Assembly: GCA_020055845.1 (NCBI GenBank)
Contig: JAGVIV010000118.1
Coordinates: forward strand, 1-43,420
Reading direction: 5' to 3'
Length of the DNA stretch: 43,420 bases
DNA from: Betaproteobacteria bacterium
Lineage (GTDB): Bacteria > Pseudomonadota > Gammaproteobacteria > Burkholderiales > Gallionellaceae
Shown here: positions 1 to 9,388 of the stretch, piece by piece
Layout: the number at the start of each line of letters is the position of its first letter
How positions within the stretch are numbered: position 1 is the first letter of the stretch
The notes under the pieces: model-generated
The model's database searches: none
Seen by the model: the letters and a program-made list of their open reading frames with translations, nothing else
Told to the model about the DNA's origin: nothing
Position numbers and translations under genes: made by a program

Positions 1-12
1 CTCTTCCGATCT
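1..12. other. Residual Illumina adapter (CTCTTCCGATCT) at contig edge
   Basis: First 12 bases are identical to the 3' end shared by Illumina TruSeq adapters (...GCTCTTCCGATCT). Confidence 0.9.
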
Positions 13-779
13 CCGAAACCGACTGCATAACCACGCAAGCCTGTTTTATCTTCGCGCGTTTGGGTCTTGTCGATGCCTTCGTAAATCACCACGCGCGCAG
101 CCTTGCGTGCCAGCGCAAGTGAAAACTCATCAAGTTTTTTGGCTAGCAGAATCGCTGCCAAATTTGAAATCGTCCAACCGCCCTCTACACGCTCAATCAA
201 ACCCTCTCCACTCAACCGCTCCAGCACACTCTCGCGGGTCGTCGGATACGGCAACCGTGACAAATCGAAATAAGTCTGAGTATCAAGCAGCGCAATCACT
301 TCGTCGGCGCTGGCATTTTGTTTTGCAGCTTGTGCAAACCAATCCGGTTGACCTTCAGCGAAAATGCGCCGCAACTGATCTGGCGTCATCGGCACCAAAT
401 CTTCTCCGGCGCGCATCAGGTAAGCGCCGTCGTAATCCAAAGGATGGCCCGTTGGTCGTGGAGGAATCTCAAACACCAGCACCCGACCATCGGGATGCGC
501 CAACTCCACCGCATCCACCCGAATGTGCAGCTTATCGACAATACGCGCCTTGATGTCGTTTAGATGCGATTGGGATGCAAACGCCTGCGAACCGACCACT
601 CTGCGCGGCAACTTATCCGTCACGCCCAACACCAGATACCCGCCGCCCTCGTTGGACAAGGCCACGCAATAGCGCAGCAGCTTCGTCGTATCGTATTGCT
701 GTTTCGCCTCCTTGAATTCCAGACGCTCGGATTCGGCAGGGGTAGAGAGCCAGCGATTAAGGGTGTCGAGAGTAATCAT
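13..779 (-). CDS. AlbA_2/Schlafen-type putative DNA-binding protein, 3' truncated by contig end
   Basis: Minus-strand reading frame open from ATG at 779 to the edge (absent from the ORF track because it has no stop): MITLDTLNRWLSTPAESERLEFKEAKQQYDTTKLLRYCVALSNEGGGYLVLGV...; ESERLEFKEA and ALSNEGGGYLVLGV are typical of the AlbA_2 domain. Confidence 0.8.
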
Positions 780-789
780 GGCCGATATT

Positions 790-2007
790 CTACAACACCC
801 CGCTGAACGCCTGATGCAGCAGCGACTTCTTCAGCTCGGCTAGGGCGGCGAGCTTGCGCTGGTAGAGGGATTCGAGGCGTTGGGTTTCTGCATCAATCTC
901 TCTAACGCTGGCTACGATTTTGCGTTGCGACTCCAATATATTGGGCACCGGGATTTCAAAATCAATGAGCGTTTTTATTGGCAACTGAGGTTGTGCGGCA
1001 CCAGATACATGACGAGTCATTTGACTCTTCATAATCCCAGATCGAAATACCTCAAAAAGAAATGAAGGCAAAATCTTCTCTGTATTTGACCTAAAAATAA
1101 GCATTCCTGAATTGATTCGGATGTTCTCAAATTCAACATTCTCGTCGTAAATTGCAACATTTCCAATCGTACCGCGAGTTGTAAGAATTACGTCTTGGCG
1201 CTGTAGTTTTCCCTTGCGCAAGGCTTTATCTTTTTCCTCTGTAACGAACATCGTGGTGTCAAAGTTAAACCCGTCAGGCCGTACATTTTTTGTGTTGAGA
1301 AAAAGACAAAATCCCTCATCCGAGAAATCTTCCTTGCTGGGGTAATTACTGCCTCTATCACCGTCGATTATTTTCAATATGGAAGTGTCGCCCAACTTCT
1401 TCTCCACCCACCCCTCACCGCGCTGAGAGAAAATGGATTGCAGATGGCTTTCGAACAGGGCGCGGGCGTTTTGCAAATTCTGTTCGGCGTTGGCTTTGGC
1501 GGTAGCGATGCCGTCAAATGCATCGTCGAGAATGCCGACGATGCGCTGCTGTTCGGGGAGCGGTGGTAGCGGAACTTGGAGAGCTTTCACAAAGGGAAGC
1601 TTTACGCCCTGAACCGTTGCTCCCGTACCTTCAGCCACGATCACATCAGCAATACTCTTCAACCACCAAAACAAAAACCGAACATCAAGCTTCGTGGTGT
1701 CGTGCGGAACAATGCCGCGCAAGTCTTGATTGATGGCGGTGTCTTGCCCGAGCAAGCAAATCTTCCCAAGGCCAACGCGAGTGGCAATTACTACATTGCC
1801 GCTTGGAATAATATTGGTGGCACTGCTCTTTACCGCTTCCTTGGTGATCTTGAATTCGGTTGAGGTAATGACTTCTTGCTTGAGGTCACGAACAGTTGCC
1901 CAAGGAATATCACCGGAATAAAACGCTGGCTTGTCCTTTGATGGCGTACCGCCGCCGACAACATCGCAAACATCGCCGAGATTTTTCGTCTGCCAACCTG
2001 CCATCAC
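790..2007 (-). CDS. hsdS: Type I restriction-modification specificity subunit HsdS
   Basis: Two target-recognition-domain halves, VPLPPLPEQQRIVGILDDAF conserved region, start overlaps hsdM stop. Confidence 0.9.
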   Translation of the reverse strand: MMAGWQTKNLGDVCDVVGGGTPSKDKPAFYSGDIPWATVRDLKQEVITSTEFKITKEAVKSSATNIIPSGNVVIATRVGLGKICLLGQDTAINQDLRGIVPHDTTKLDVRFLFWWLKSIADVIVAEGTGATVQGVKLPFVKALQVPLPPLPEQQRIVGILDDAFDGIATAKANAEQNLQNARALFESHLQSIFSQRGEGWVEKKLGDTSILKIIDGDRGSNYPSKEDFSDEGFCLFLNTKNVRPDGFNFDTTMFVTEEKDKALRKGKLQRQDVILTTRGTIGNVAIYDENVEFENIRINSGMLIFRSNTEKILPSFLFEVFRSGIMKSQMTRHVSGAAQPQLPIKTLIDFEIPVPNILESQRKIVASVREIDAETQRLESLYQRKLAALAELKKSLLHQAFSGVL

Positions 2008-3476
2008 AGCAACGCCCTGATATTCCCCAACACTTCCGCACTCTCTGCATCCAGCGCGGCGATCTCATCCATGATGTGCTGCGGGCTGCGATGCACCACG
2101 GCTTCGCCGCCATTCGGATTCTTCACCGACAGGTCGAAGGTCGCGGAGTCGATGCTTGCCGCATCCACGCTCCAGCTCTTGGACGAATCGGCGCTGGTCT
2201 TTTGCAGCGCGATGAATTCGGCGAGGTCGGCGTCGTTGAGCGGGTTGGTCTTGCCCAAATTCCGGGCCTGCCCTGAGCTTGTCGAAGGGGAGAGCTGGTA
2301 GTACCAAACCTTTCTTGTCGGTGCGCCTTTCTCGAAAAACAGCACCACGGTTTTCACGCCCGCACCTTGAAACGTTCCGCTGGGGCAATCGAGCACGGTG
2401 TGCAGGTTGCAGCTTTCGAGCAGGTGTTTGCGCAGGCTCACCGAGGCGTTGTCGGTGTTGCTAAGGAAGGTGTTTTTGATGACCACCGCGCCGCGTCCGC
2501 CCGCTTTCAATCGTTTGATGAAATGCTGCAAGAACAGGAAGGCGGTTTCGCCGGTTTTGATAGTGAAGTTTTGCTGCACTTCCTTGCGTTCCTTGCCTCC
2601 AAAGGGCGGGTTGGCGAGGACGATGTCGAAGCGATCCTTGTCCTGCATGTCGGCGAGTTTCCACGCAAGGGTGTTGGCGTGAGCGATGTTGGGCGCTTCG
2701 ATGCCGTGCAGGATCATGTTCATGATCGCGATGACGTAGGCGAGGCTTTTCTTTTCGATGCCGTAGAAGGTGCTTTCTTGCAGGGTTTTGAGGTCGCGCG
2801 TGGTGAGCTGCGGTTTCGTTCTCAAATAATCGAACGCTTCGCACAAAAAGCCTGCACTGCCGCAAGCACCGTCATAAATGGTTTCGCCGATCTTGGGGTT
2901 GACCACTTGCACCATGGCGCGAATGAGCGGGCGCGGGGTGTAGTACTCGCCGCCGTTGCGCCCTGCGTTGCCCATGTTTTTGATCTTGGCTTCGTACAGA
3001 TGAGAGAGTTCGTGCTTCTCGGCTTGCGAGCCGAAACGCAATTCGTCGATGTGCTCAATGATGTCGCGCAGGTTGTAGCCGCCTTGTATTTTGTTTTTAA
3101 TCTCGCCGAAGATTTCGCCTATTTTGTATTCCAGTGTTTTGGAGTTGTCGGCTTTTTCCTTGAAGCGGTGCAGGTAGGGAAACAGCGTTTGGTTGACGAA
3201 GTCGCGCAGGTCGTCGCCGGTCATGGCTGCGTTGTGGTCGATCTTGCCATCCTTGCCCTTGGGCGCAGCCCAAGTTTCCCAGCGGTAAGGCGGGTCGATC
3301 AGGTACGTGTATTTTTTGCCTTCTAGTTGGGCTTCGGTTTCTTTTGTGCGTTCTAGTGCATCAAGGTATTTGAGGAACAGCAGCCAGGAGCTTTGTTCGG
3401 TGTAGTCGAGTTCGCTGGCGCAGCCCGCTTCTTTGCGCAGCACGTCGTCGATGTTTCTGAAGGTTTGTTCGAACAT
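2004..3476 (-). CDS. hsdM: Type I restriction-modification N6-adenine methyltransferase HsdM
   Basis: HsdM N-terminal region, GEYYTPRPLIRAMV, NPPF catalytic motif (VLANPPFGG), C-terminal RNLGKTNPLNDADL. Confidence 0.95.
   Translation of the reverse strand: MFEQTFRNIDDVLRKEAGCASELDYTEQSSWLLFLKYLDALERTKETEAQLEGKKYTYLIDPPYRWETWAAPKGKDGKIDHNAAMTGDDLRDFVNQTLFPYLHRFKEKADNSKTLEYKIGEIFGEIKNKIQGGYNLRDIIEHIDELRFGSQAEKHELSHLYEAKIKNMGNAGRNGGEYYTPRPLIRAMVQVVNPKIGETIYDGACGSAGFLCEAFDYLRTKPQLTTRDLKTLQESTFYGIEKKSLAYVIAIMNMILHGIEAPNIAHANTLAWKLADMQDKDRFDIVLANPPFGGKERKEVQQNFTIKTGETAFLFLQHFIKRLKAGGRGAVVIKNTFLSNTDNASVSLRKHLLESCNLHTVLDCPSGTFQGAGVKTVVLFFEKGAPTRKVWYYQLSPSTSSGQARNLGKTNPLNDADLAEFIALQKTSADSSKSWSVDAASIDSATFDLSVKNPNGGEAVVHRSPQHIMDEIAALDAESAEVLGNIRALL
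2267..2290 (-). repeat. Short interspersed repeat (CCCCTTCGACAAGCTCAGGGCAGG) inserted in frame in hsdM
   Basis: Matches the recurring TTCGACAAGCTCAGG repeat that translates as FDKLRAG/STSSGQA/PELVEG; interrupts the conserved HsdM segment YYQL..RNLGKTNPLND. Confidence 0.75.
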
Positions 3477-3654
3477 TTATTGATTCACTCAGTGCGGGAA
3501 GTGCCGCTGTCATTTGTGCCGCAGCACAAAACGGCGCGGCATTTTTATCAGGGGCGGATGGTGCCATAAGGCGGCAGACGATGCAGCCCAATCTGCATCC
3601 GCAAAAAAGTTCGCGTTACAATCCGCACCTTTGTCGAACCTTGAAAGACTATTC

Positions 3655-4914
3655 ATGCGCGCTTTGACCCGCCAAGACTATAAAACTCTGCTGCTGGCCG
3701 CCCTAGGCGGGGCGCTGGAGTTTTACGATTTCATCATTTTTGTGTTCTTCGCAGTGGTGATCGGACAGCTGTTCTTTCCGCCCGACATGCCGGACTGGCT
3801 TCGCCAAGTGCAGACCTTCGGCATCTTTGCGGCGGGTTATCTGGCACGTCCGCTGGGTGGCATCGTGATGGCGCACTTCGGCGACCTACTGGGGCGCAAG
3901 CGCATGTTCATGCTGAGCATCCTGCTGATGGCCTTGCCGACTTTGGCGATTGGCTTGTTGCCGACTTACGCGAGCATCGGCATCTGGGCACCGCTGTTGC
4001 TGCTGGCCTTGCGTGTGTTGCAGGGCGCGGCGATTGGCGGCGAGGTGCCGGGCGCGTGGGTGTTTGTGTCGGAGCATGTGCCGCCGCGCCATGTGGGCTT
4101 TGCCTGCGGCACGCTCACAGCGGGGCTGACCGGCGGCATCCTGCTGGGTTCGCTGGTGGCGATGGCGATACACACGCACTACACCGATGCGGAAGTGCTG
4201 GCCGAAGGCTGGCGCGTGCCGTTCATTCTGGGCGGCGTGTTCGGCCTGTTCGCGGTGTGGTTGCGCCAGTGGCTGCACGAGACGCCGGTGTTCAAAGAGC
4301 TGCAGGCCAAGCAGGCACTGGCGAACGAGTTGCCCTTGCGCCGGGTGGTACGCGAGCATCGTCCGGCGGTGGCGCTCACCATGCTGATGACATGGCTGCT
4401 GTCAGCGGCGATTGTAGTGATGATTTTGATGACACCGACGCTGATACAAAAGCTCTACGCCATCCCCGCCGCAATCGCTTTGCAGGCCAGCAGTATCGCG
4501 ACGGTATTTTTGAGTATCGGCTGCATCACCTTCGGCGCGGCGGCAGATCGTTTCGGCGCGGGGCGGGTGCTGATGCTAGGCTGCGCGATGTTGGGCATCA
4601 GCTCGGCGCTGTTTTACCAGCAGGTCGCCATCGCTCCTGAGCACATCAACGCGCTGTATGCGCTGTGCGGATTTTGCGTGGGGGTAATCGGTGTGGTTCC
4701 CAGCGTCGCGGTCAAAGCCTTTCCCGCCGAGGTGCGCTTCTCCGGGTTATCGTTCTCTTATAACGTGGCGTATGCGATTTTTGGCGGTTTGACTCCGGTG
4801 CTCGTGAGTCTTTTGTTGCCCTTGGACAAACTGGCCCCGGCGCATTATGTAGAAGCGCTGAGTGTGCTGGGTGTGGCGATTGGCCTGTATGTCTGGCGCA
4901 AGGCTATGCCTTAG
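3655..4914 (+). CDS. MFS transporter (metabolite:H+ symporter-like)
   Basis: Start trimmed to ATG at 3655 (MRALTRQDYKTLLLAALGGALEFYDFIIF); about 12 hydrophobic segments, GDLLGRKRMFMLSI MFS signature. Confidence 0.85.
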   Translation: MRALTRQDYKTLLLAALGGALEFYDFIIFVFFAVVIGQLFFPPDMPDWLRQVQTFGIFAAGYLARPLGGIVMAHFGDLLGRKRMFMLSILLMALPTLAIGLLPTYASIGIWAPLLLLALRVLQGAAIGGEVPGAWVFVSEHVPPRHVGFACGTLTAGLTGGILLGSLVAMAIHTHYTDAEVLAEGWRVPFILGGVFGLFAVWLRQWLHETPVFKELQAKQALANELPLRRVVREHRPAVALTMLMTWLLSAAIVVMILMTPTLIQKLYAIPAAIALQASSIATVFLSIGCITFGAAADRFGAGRVLMLGCAMLGISSALFYQQVAIAPEHINALYALCGFCVGVIGVVPSVAVKAFPAEVRFSGLSFSYNVAYAIFGGLTPVLVSLLLPLDKLAPAHYVEALSVLGVAIGLYVWRKAMP

Positions 4915-5028
4915 GGCGGCGGCGGTACGGGCTTATCCGCCGGAGCAAATCCGGGGGGTAAACCTGCCGCCGGGTTTGTGCGACAATGCGCGACTTTATT
5001 TTTTCACTACGTATTTTCAGGATATTCC

Positions 5029-5997
5029 GTGTCGCTAGAAAATCTTAATCAGTTGCTTGCGCCAGATATGGCCGCTGTGGATCAGGTCATCCGTTCCCGT
5101 TTGCATTCCGATGTGGCGCTGGTCAGCCAGGTCGGCGAATACATCATCGCCAGCGGCGGCAAGCGCATGCGTCCGGCGCTGGTCATTTTGTCGGCGCAGG
5201 CTTTCGGCTATCGCGGCGCACTGCACCACGAACTGGCCGCCGTGGTCGAGTTCATCCATACCGCCACGCTGTTGCACGACGATGTGGTGGACGAGTCTGA
5301 ATTGCGACGCGGTCGCGAGACGGCGAATGCGATGTTCGGCAATGCCGCCAGCGTGCTGGTCGGCGACTTTCTTTATTCGCGCGCCTTCCAGATGATGGTG
5401 GAAGCGAACGACATGCGCGTGATGCAGACGCTGGCGGACGCGACCAATCTCATCGCCGAGGGCGAGGTGTTGCAGTTGCTCAATTGCAACGACGCGGATG
5501 TGGACGCGGAAAATTATCTGCGTGTGATCCATCGCAAAACGGCCAAGCTGTTCGAGGCGGCCATGCGTTTGGGTGCCATCCTCGCCAAACAGGACGAGGC
5601 TTTGGAAGCCGCCGCGGCAAGCTACGGCATGCACCTGGGTACGGCCTTTCAACTAGTGGACGATGTGCTGGATTATTCCGGCAACGCGGAAGAGATCGGC
5701 AAAAACCTGGGCGACGATCTGGCCGAAGGCAAGCCGACACTGCCGCTGATCTACGCCATGCAGCACGGCACGCCGGAACAGGCGCAGGTGATACGCGAGG
5801 CCATCGAGCAGGGCGACATCAAACGCTTCGCCGAAGTGCTGGCCATCGTGCAGCAGACCGGCGCGCTGGACTACACGCGGCAACAGGCGCAGCGCGAGGC
5901 GGAGTTGGCCTGCGCGCAACTCGCCGCCTTCCCGGATACTCAATACAAAAAATCTTTGTTAGAATTGGCCAAGCTTGCCGCGACGCGACAAGCTTAG
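5029..5997 (+). CDS. ispB: Octaprenyl/polyprenyl diphosphate synthase
   Basis: Probable GTG start at 5029 (SLENLNQLLAPDMAAVDQVI); DDVVDES and DDVLDYSG aspartate-rich motifs, GGKRMRPALV. Confidence 0.9.
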   Translation: MSLENLNQLLAPDMAAVDQVIRSRLHSDVALVSQVGEYIIASGGKRMRPALVILSAQAFGYRGALHHELAAVVEFIHTATLLHDDVVDESELRRGRETANAMFGNAASVLVGDFLYSRAFQMMVEANDMRVMQTLADATNLIAEGEVLQLLNCNDADVDAENYLRVIHRKTAKLFEAAMRLGAILAKQDEALEAAAASYGMHLGTAFQLVDDVLDYSGNAEEIGKNLGDDLAEGKPTLPLIYAMQHGTPEQAQVIREAIEQGDIKRFAEVLAIVQQTGALDYTRQQAQREAELACAQLAAFPDTQYKKSLLELAKLAATRQA

Positions 5998-6009
5998 TTT
6001 TTATGATTT

Positions 6010-6086
6010 CGGAGTGTGGCTCAGCCTGGTAGAGCACTGCGTTCGGGACGCAGGGGTCGGAGGTTCGAATCCTCTCACTCCGACCA
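6010..6086 (+). tRNA. tRNA-Pro (anticodon CGG)
   Basis: 77-nt cloverleaf: CGGAGTG acceptor strand pairs with CACTCCG; anticodon arm CTGCG-TTCGGGA-CGCAG; T-loop GGTTCGAATCC; encoded CCA. Confidence 0.95.
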
Positions 6087-6264
6087 ATTTTAAGTTTTTC
6101 CAATCGCAATTCAAACAACAGGCCGGCTTTGTTCGCAGCACTTCCCGCCCGGCCCTGTTTGTCCGGCACCCCCGGCATTCCCCGTTCCCAATTATGGTTT
6201 TTAGGTTTTCCGGTGTTTCAGTTAGAATGCTCGTCCAAAATTTAAACCCTTTAAGGATCCAACC

Positions 6265-6954
6265 ATGACTTACCAGATCGCTCCCTCGATTCTCTCCGCC
6301 AACTTTGCCAAGCTGGGCGAGGAAGTGGACAACGTGCTGGCTTCCGGCGCGGACATCGTGCACTTTGACGTGATGGACAACCATTACGTGCCCAACCTGA
6401 CCATCGGGCCTCTGGTGTGCGAAGCCTTGCGCAAGCATGGCGTGACTGCGGCGATTGACGTGCATCTGATGGTGAAGCCTGTTGACCGTATCATTCCCGA
6501 CTTCGCCAAGGCGGGCGCGACTTACATCACTTTCCACCCGGAAGCTTCCGAGCACGTTGACCGCACCATCGGTCTGATCAAGGAATTGGGCTGCAAAGCC
6601 GGTCTGGTGTTCAACCCGGCCACTCCTTTGGATATTCTGGAATACACGCTGCCCAAGCTGGACATGGTGTTGCTGATGTCGGTTAACCCCGGTTTCGGCG
6701 GCCAGAAATTCATTCCCCATGTGCTGGACAAGGCACGCGCCGTGCGCAAGATGATAGACGCAGGCAAATACAACTGCCGTCTGGAGATCGACGGCGGCGT
6801 GGGCCCAGCCAACATCAAGGAAGTGGCTGAAGCGGGTGTGGACACCTTCGTTGCCGGTTCCGCTGTGTTCAGCAAATACAATGCTGCCGACAAAAACCAC
6901 TACGACACCGTCATCGGCGAACTGCGTGCCGAATTGGCCAAAGTGAAGAAGTAA
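6265..6954 (+). CDS. rpe: Ribulose-phosphate 3-epimerase
   Basis: [52 protein letters not shown] motifs. Confidence 0.97.
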   Translation: MTYQIAPSILSANFAKLGEEVDNVLASGADIVHFDVMDNHYVPNLTIGPLVCEALRKHGVTAAIDVHLMVKPVDRIIPDFAKAGATYITFHPEASEHVDRTIGLIKELGCKAGLVFNPATPLDILEYTLPKLDMVLLMSVNPGFGGQKFIPHVLDKARAVRKMIDAGKYNCRLEIDGGVGPANIKEVAEAGVDTFVAGSAVFSKYNAADKNHYDTVIGELRAELAKVKK

Positions 6955-6962
6955 GTAAGTCA

Positions 6963-7083
6963 AAACCATTCACCACAGAGACACCGAGACACGGAGAAAA
7001 ACGAAGCAAAACAAAAAACCAATCCGATAACGATTGTGGTTTGCTTTTGATTTACTCTGTGTCTCGGTATCTCTGTGGTGGGA
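6963..7083. repeat. MITE-like palindromic element with CACAGAGA-unit arms
   Basis: Left arm TTCACCACAGAGACACCGAGACACGGAGA (6969-6997); right arm ACTCTGTGTCTCGGTATCTCTGTGGTG (7054-7080) is its imperfect reverse complement. Confidence 0.8.
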
Positions 7084-7096
7084 TTTTTAGGCCGTT

Positions 7097-7774
7097 ATGA
7101 ACTTCCCTATTCCTGTTTCAGCCATTGTCATCGACCTCGACGGTACGCTGCTGCACACCGCACCTGAATTGGCCGAGGCGGCGAACCTTATGCTGCGCGA
7201 CATGGAGCGGCCTGCCGTGTCGCAGGAGCTGCTGATGAGTTATATCGGCAACGGTGTCTCGTGGCTGGTGAAACGCGCGTTGACGCGCGACATGCACGCC
7301 GAACCGGATACCGCCCTGTACGACAAAGCGCTGCCTGTTTTCGAGAAGCATTACACCGCGCTGCTGCTAAACAGCAAAGTGTTTGACGGCGTGATCGCCG
7401 GATTGGATGCGATGAAGGCCGCGGGCTTCCGTCTGGGCTGCATCACCAACAAGGTGGAGCGTTATACCTCGCCGCTGCTCAAGGGCATCGGACTCGCGCA
7501 GTATTTCGACATCGTGCTGTCTGGCGACTCGCTGCCGGAGAAGAAACCGCACCCCATGCCACTGCTGCATGCCGCGAAATTCTTCGGCATCCCCGTGGAA
7601 AGACTGCTGCTGATCGGCGACTCGCTCAACGATGCTGTGGCCGCCCGTGCCGCGGGTTGTCCTGTGTTCTGCGTGCCTTATGGTTATAATCACGGCGAAC
7701 CGGTAGACGGGCTTGATTTGGATGCAGTGATCCCCGACCTGCCCGCCGCATTGAAGTTAATCAAACACGCTTAA
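7097..7774 (+). CDS. gph: Phosphoglycolate phosphatase (HAD superfamily)
   Basis: DLDGTLLHT motif I, GCITNK motif II, LLIGDSLNDAVAARAAG motif IV; located between rpe and trpE. Confidence 0.93.
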   Translation: MNFPIPVSAIVIDLDGTLLHTAPELAEAANLMLRDMERPAVSQELLMSYIGNGVSWLVKRALTRDMHAEPDTALYDKALPVFEKHYTALLLNSKVFDGVIAGLDAMKAAGFRLGCITNKVERYTSPLLKGIGLAQYFDIVLSGDSLPEKKPHPMPLLHAAKFFGIPVERLLLIGDSLNDAVAARAAGCPVFCVPYGYNHGEPVDGLDLDAVIPDLPAALKLIKHA

Positions 7775-7820
7775 TTATGAAATTTATAAACCTCCTCAGT
7801 TGGCGATGGTGCTGATGTTT

Positions 7821-7884
7821 TTGCAGGGCGGGCGTGTGCCCGCCGTTTTGTAAAACGTCTGCGCGGGCACTGCCCGCCCTACAA
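7821..7884. repeat. Imperfect inverted repeat (GTAGGGCGGGCAGTGCCCGC family) upstream of trpE
   Basis: TTGCAGGGCGGGCGTGTGCCCGC (7821-7843) against GCGGGCACTGCCCGCCCTACAA (7863-7884). Confidence 0.65.
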
Positions 7885-7900
7885 ACACCGGAGGTTTTAA

Positions 7901-9388
7901 ATGCTGTCTCCCATCACCGAACAAGAATTTCACGCGCTCGCAGCGCAAGGCTACAACCGCATCCCGCTGGTCACTGAGACTTTTGCCGATCTCGACACGC
8001 CGCTGTCGCTGTATCTCAAACTCGCCAACAAACCTTTTTCCTATCTGCTGGAATCAGTGCAGGGCGGCGAGCGTTTCGGCCGCTACTCCTTCATCGGCCT
8101 GCCCGCTGACACGCGCATCACAGTGCGCGGCACGCAGGTCACGCTGACCACACCCGCAGGCGAGACCACCGAGGAAGCTGCCAATCCGCTGGATTACATC
8201 GAGAACTATCAGGCGCAGTTCAAAGTCGCACCGCTGTCGGGCTTGCCGCGCTTCACCGGCGGACTCGCGGGCTATTTCGGCTACGACACCGTGCGCTACA
8301 TCGAGCCGCGCCTCGCCAAGACGGTGAAAAAAGATGTGATCGGCACGCCGGATATTTTGCTGATGCTCACCGAGCAGCTCGCAGTGATCGACAATCTTTC
8401 CGGCAAACTCACTTTCATCGTGTATGCCGACCCCGCACAGCCCGAGGCCTACGCGCGGGCCAAGCAACGCCTCGACGCGCTGCTGCGCGCGCTGCGCCAA
8501 CCGGTGAAGATCCCCGAGGCGCCGCAGTTACGCGGCTTCGAGGCGAAATCGGAATTCGGTGAAGATGCGTTTAAACACGCGGTAGAAACTGCCAAGCAGT
8601 ACATCTTCGACGGCGACATCATGCAGGTAGTATTGGCGCAGCGCATGGTGCAACCTTTCGCTGCCTCGCCGCTGTCACTGTATCGCGCGCTGCGCAGCAT
8701 CAATCCCTCGCCCTATATGTTTTATTACGACATGGGCGACCACCATGTGGTCGGTTCCTCGCCGGAAATATTGGCGCGACTGGAAGGCGACACCGTCACC
8801 GTGCGCCCCATCGCCGGAACGCGTCCGCGCGGAAAAACGCCGCAACAGGATGCCGCACTTGCCGAGGAGCTGCTGGCCGACCCGAAAGAGCTGGCCGAAC
8901 ATCTGATGCTGATCGACCTCGGGCGCAACGACATCGGCCGCGTGGCGCAAAACGGCACGGTGAAACTCACTGATAAAATGGTGATCGAGCGTTACTCGCA
9001 TGTGATGCACATCGTCTCCAATGTTGAAGCACAACTCAAACCTCAGCTCACCGCCATGGATGTGCTCAAAGCCACCTTCCCGGCGGGCACGGTGAGCGGC
9101 GCGGCGAAAGTGCGCGCCATGGAAATCATCGACGAACTCGAACCCAGCAAGCGCGGCATCTACGCGGGGGCGGTGGGCTACCTCGCCTTCAACGGCGATA
9201 TGGATGTAGCCATCGCGCTGCGCACCGCCGTGGTGAAAAACGAAACGCTGTACGTGCAGGCTGGCGCAGGCATCGTGGCCGACTCGGTGCCGGACAGCGA
9301 ATGGATGGAAACGCAAAACAAAGCGCGCGCCGTGCTGCGCGCGGCAGAGATGGTGCTGGACGGCCTGGATGCGAAGGTGCATCGATGA
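7901..9388 (+). CDS. trpE: Anthranilate synthase component I
   Basis: [62 protein letters not shown] motifs. Confidence 0.97.
   Translation: MLSPITEQEFHALAAQGYNRIPLVTETFADLDTPLSLYLKLANKPFSYLLESVQGGERFGRYSFIGLPADTRITVRGTQVTLTTPAGETTEEAANPLDYIENYQAQFKVAPLSGLPRFTGGLAGYFGYDTVRYIEPRLAKTVKKDVIGTPDILLMLTEQLAVIDNLSGKLTFIVYADPAQPEAYARAKQRLDALLRALRQPVKIPEAPQLRGFEAKSEFGEDAFKHAVETAKQYIFDGDIMQVVLAQRMVQPFAASPLSLYRALRSINPSPYMFYYDMGDHHVVGSSPEILARLEGDTVTVRPIAGTRPRGKTPQQDAALAEELLADPKELAEHLMLIDLGRNDIGRVAQNGTVKLTDKMVIERYSHVMHIVSNVEAQLKPQLTAMDVLKATFPAGTVSGAAKVRAMEIIDELEPSKRGIYAGAVGYLAFNGDMDVAIALRTAVVKNETLYVQAGAGIVADSVPDSEWMETQNKARAVLRAAEMVLDGLDAKVHR

Noticed and set aside
2367-3326. 319-aa plus-strand ORF
   Set aside because: Fully antisense to hsdM, which has clear family motifs; explained by codon bias in a GC-rich gene.
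6001-6969. 322-aa minus-strand ORF with C-terminal VGVRGFEPPTPASRTQCSTRLSHTPKS
   Set aside because: It is antisense to rpe and reads through the complement of tRNA-Pro; the GFEPPTPASRTQ...LSHTP peptide is the recurrent spurious translation of this tRNA.
7775-7900. Trp attenuator/leader peptide upstream of trpE
   Set aside because: No short ORF with consecutive Trp codons is visible; the hairpin fits a dispersed repeat better.
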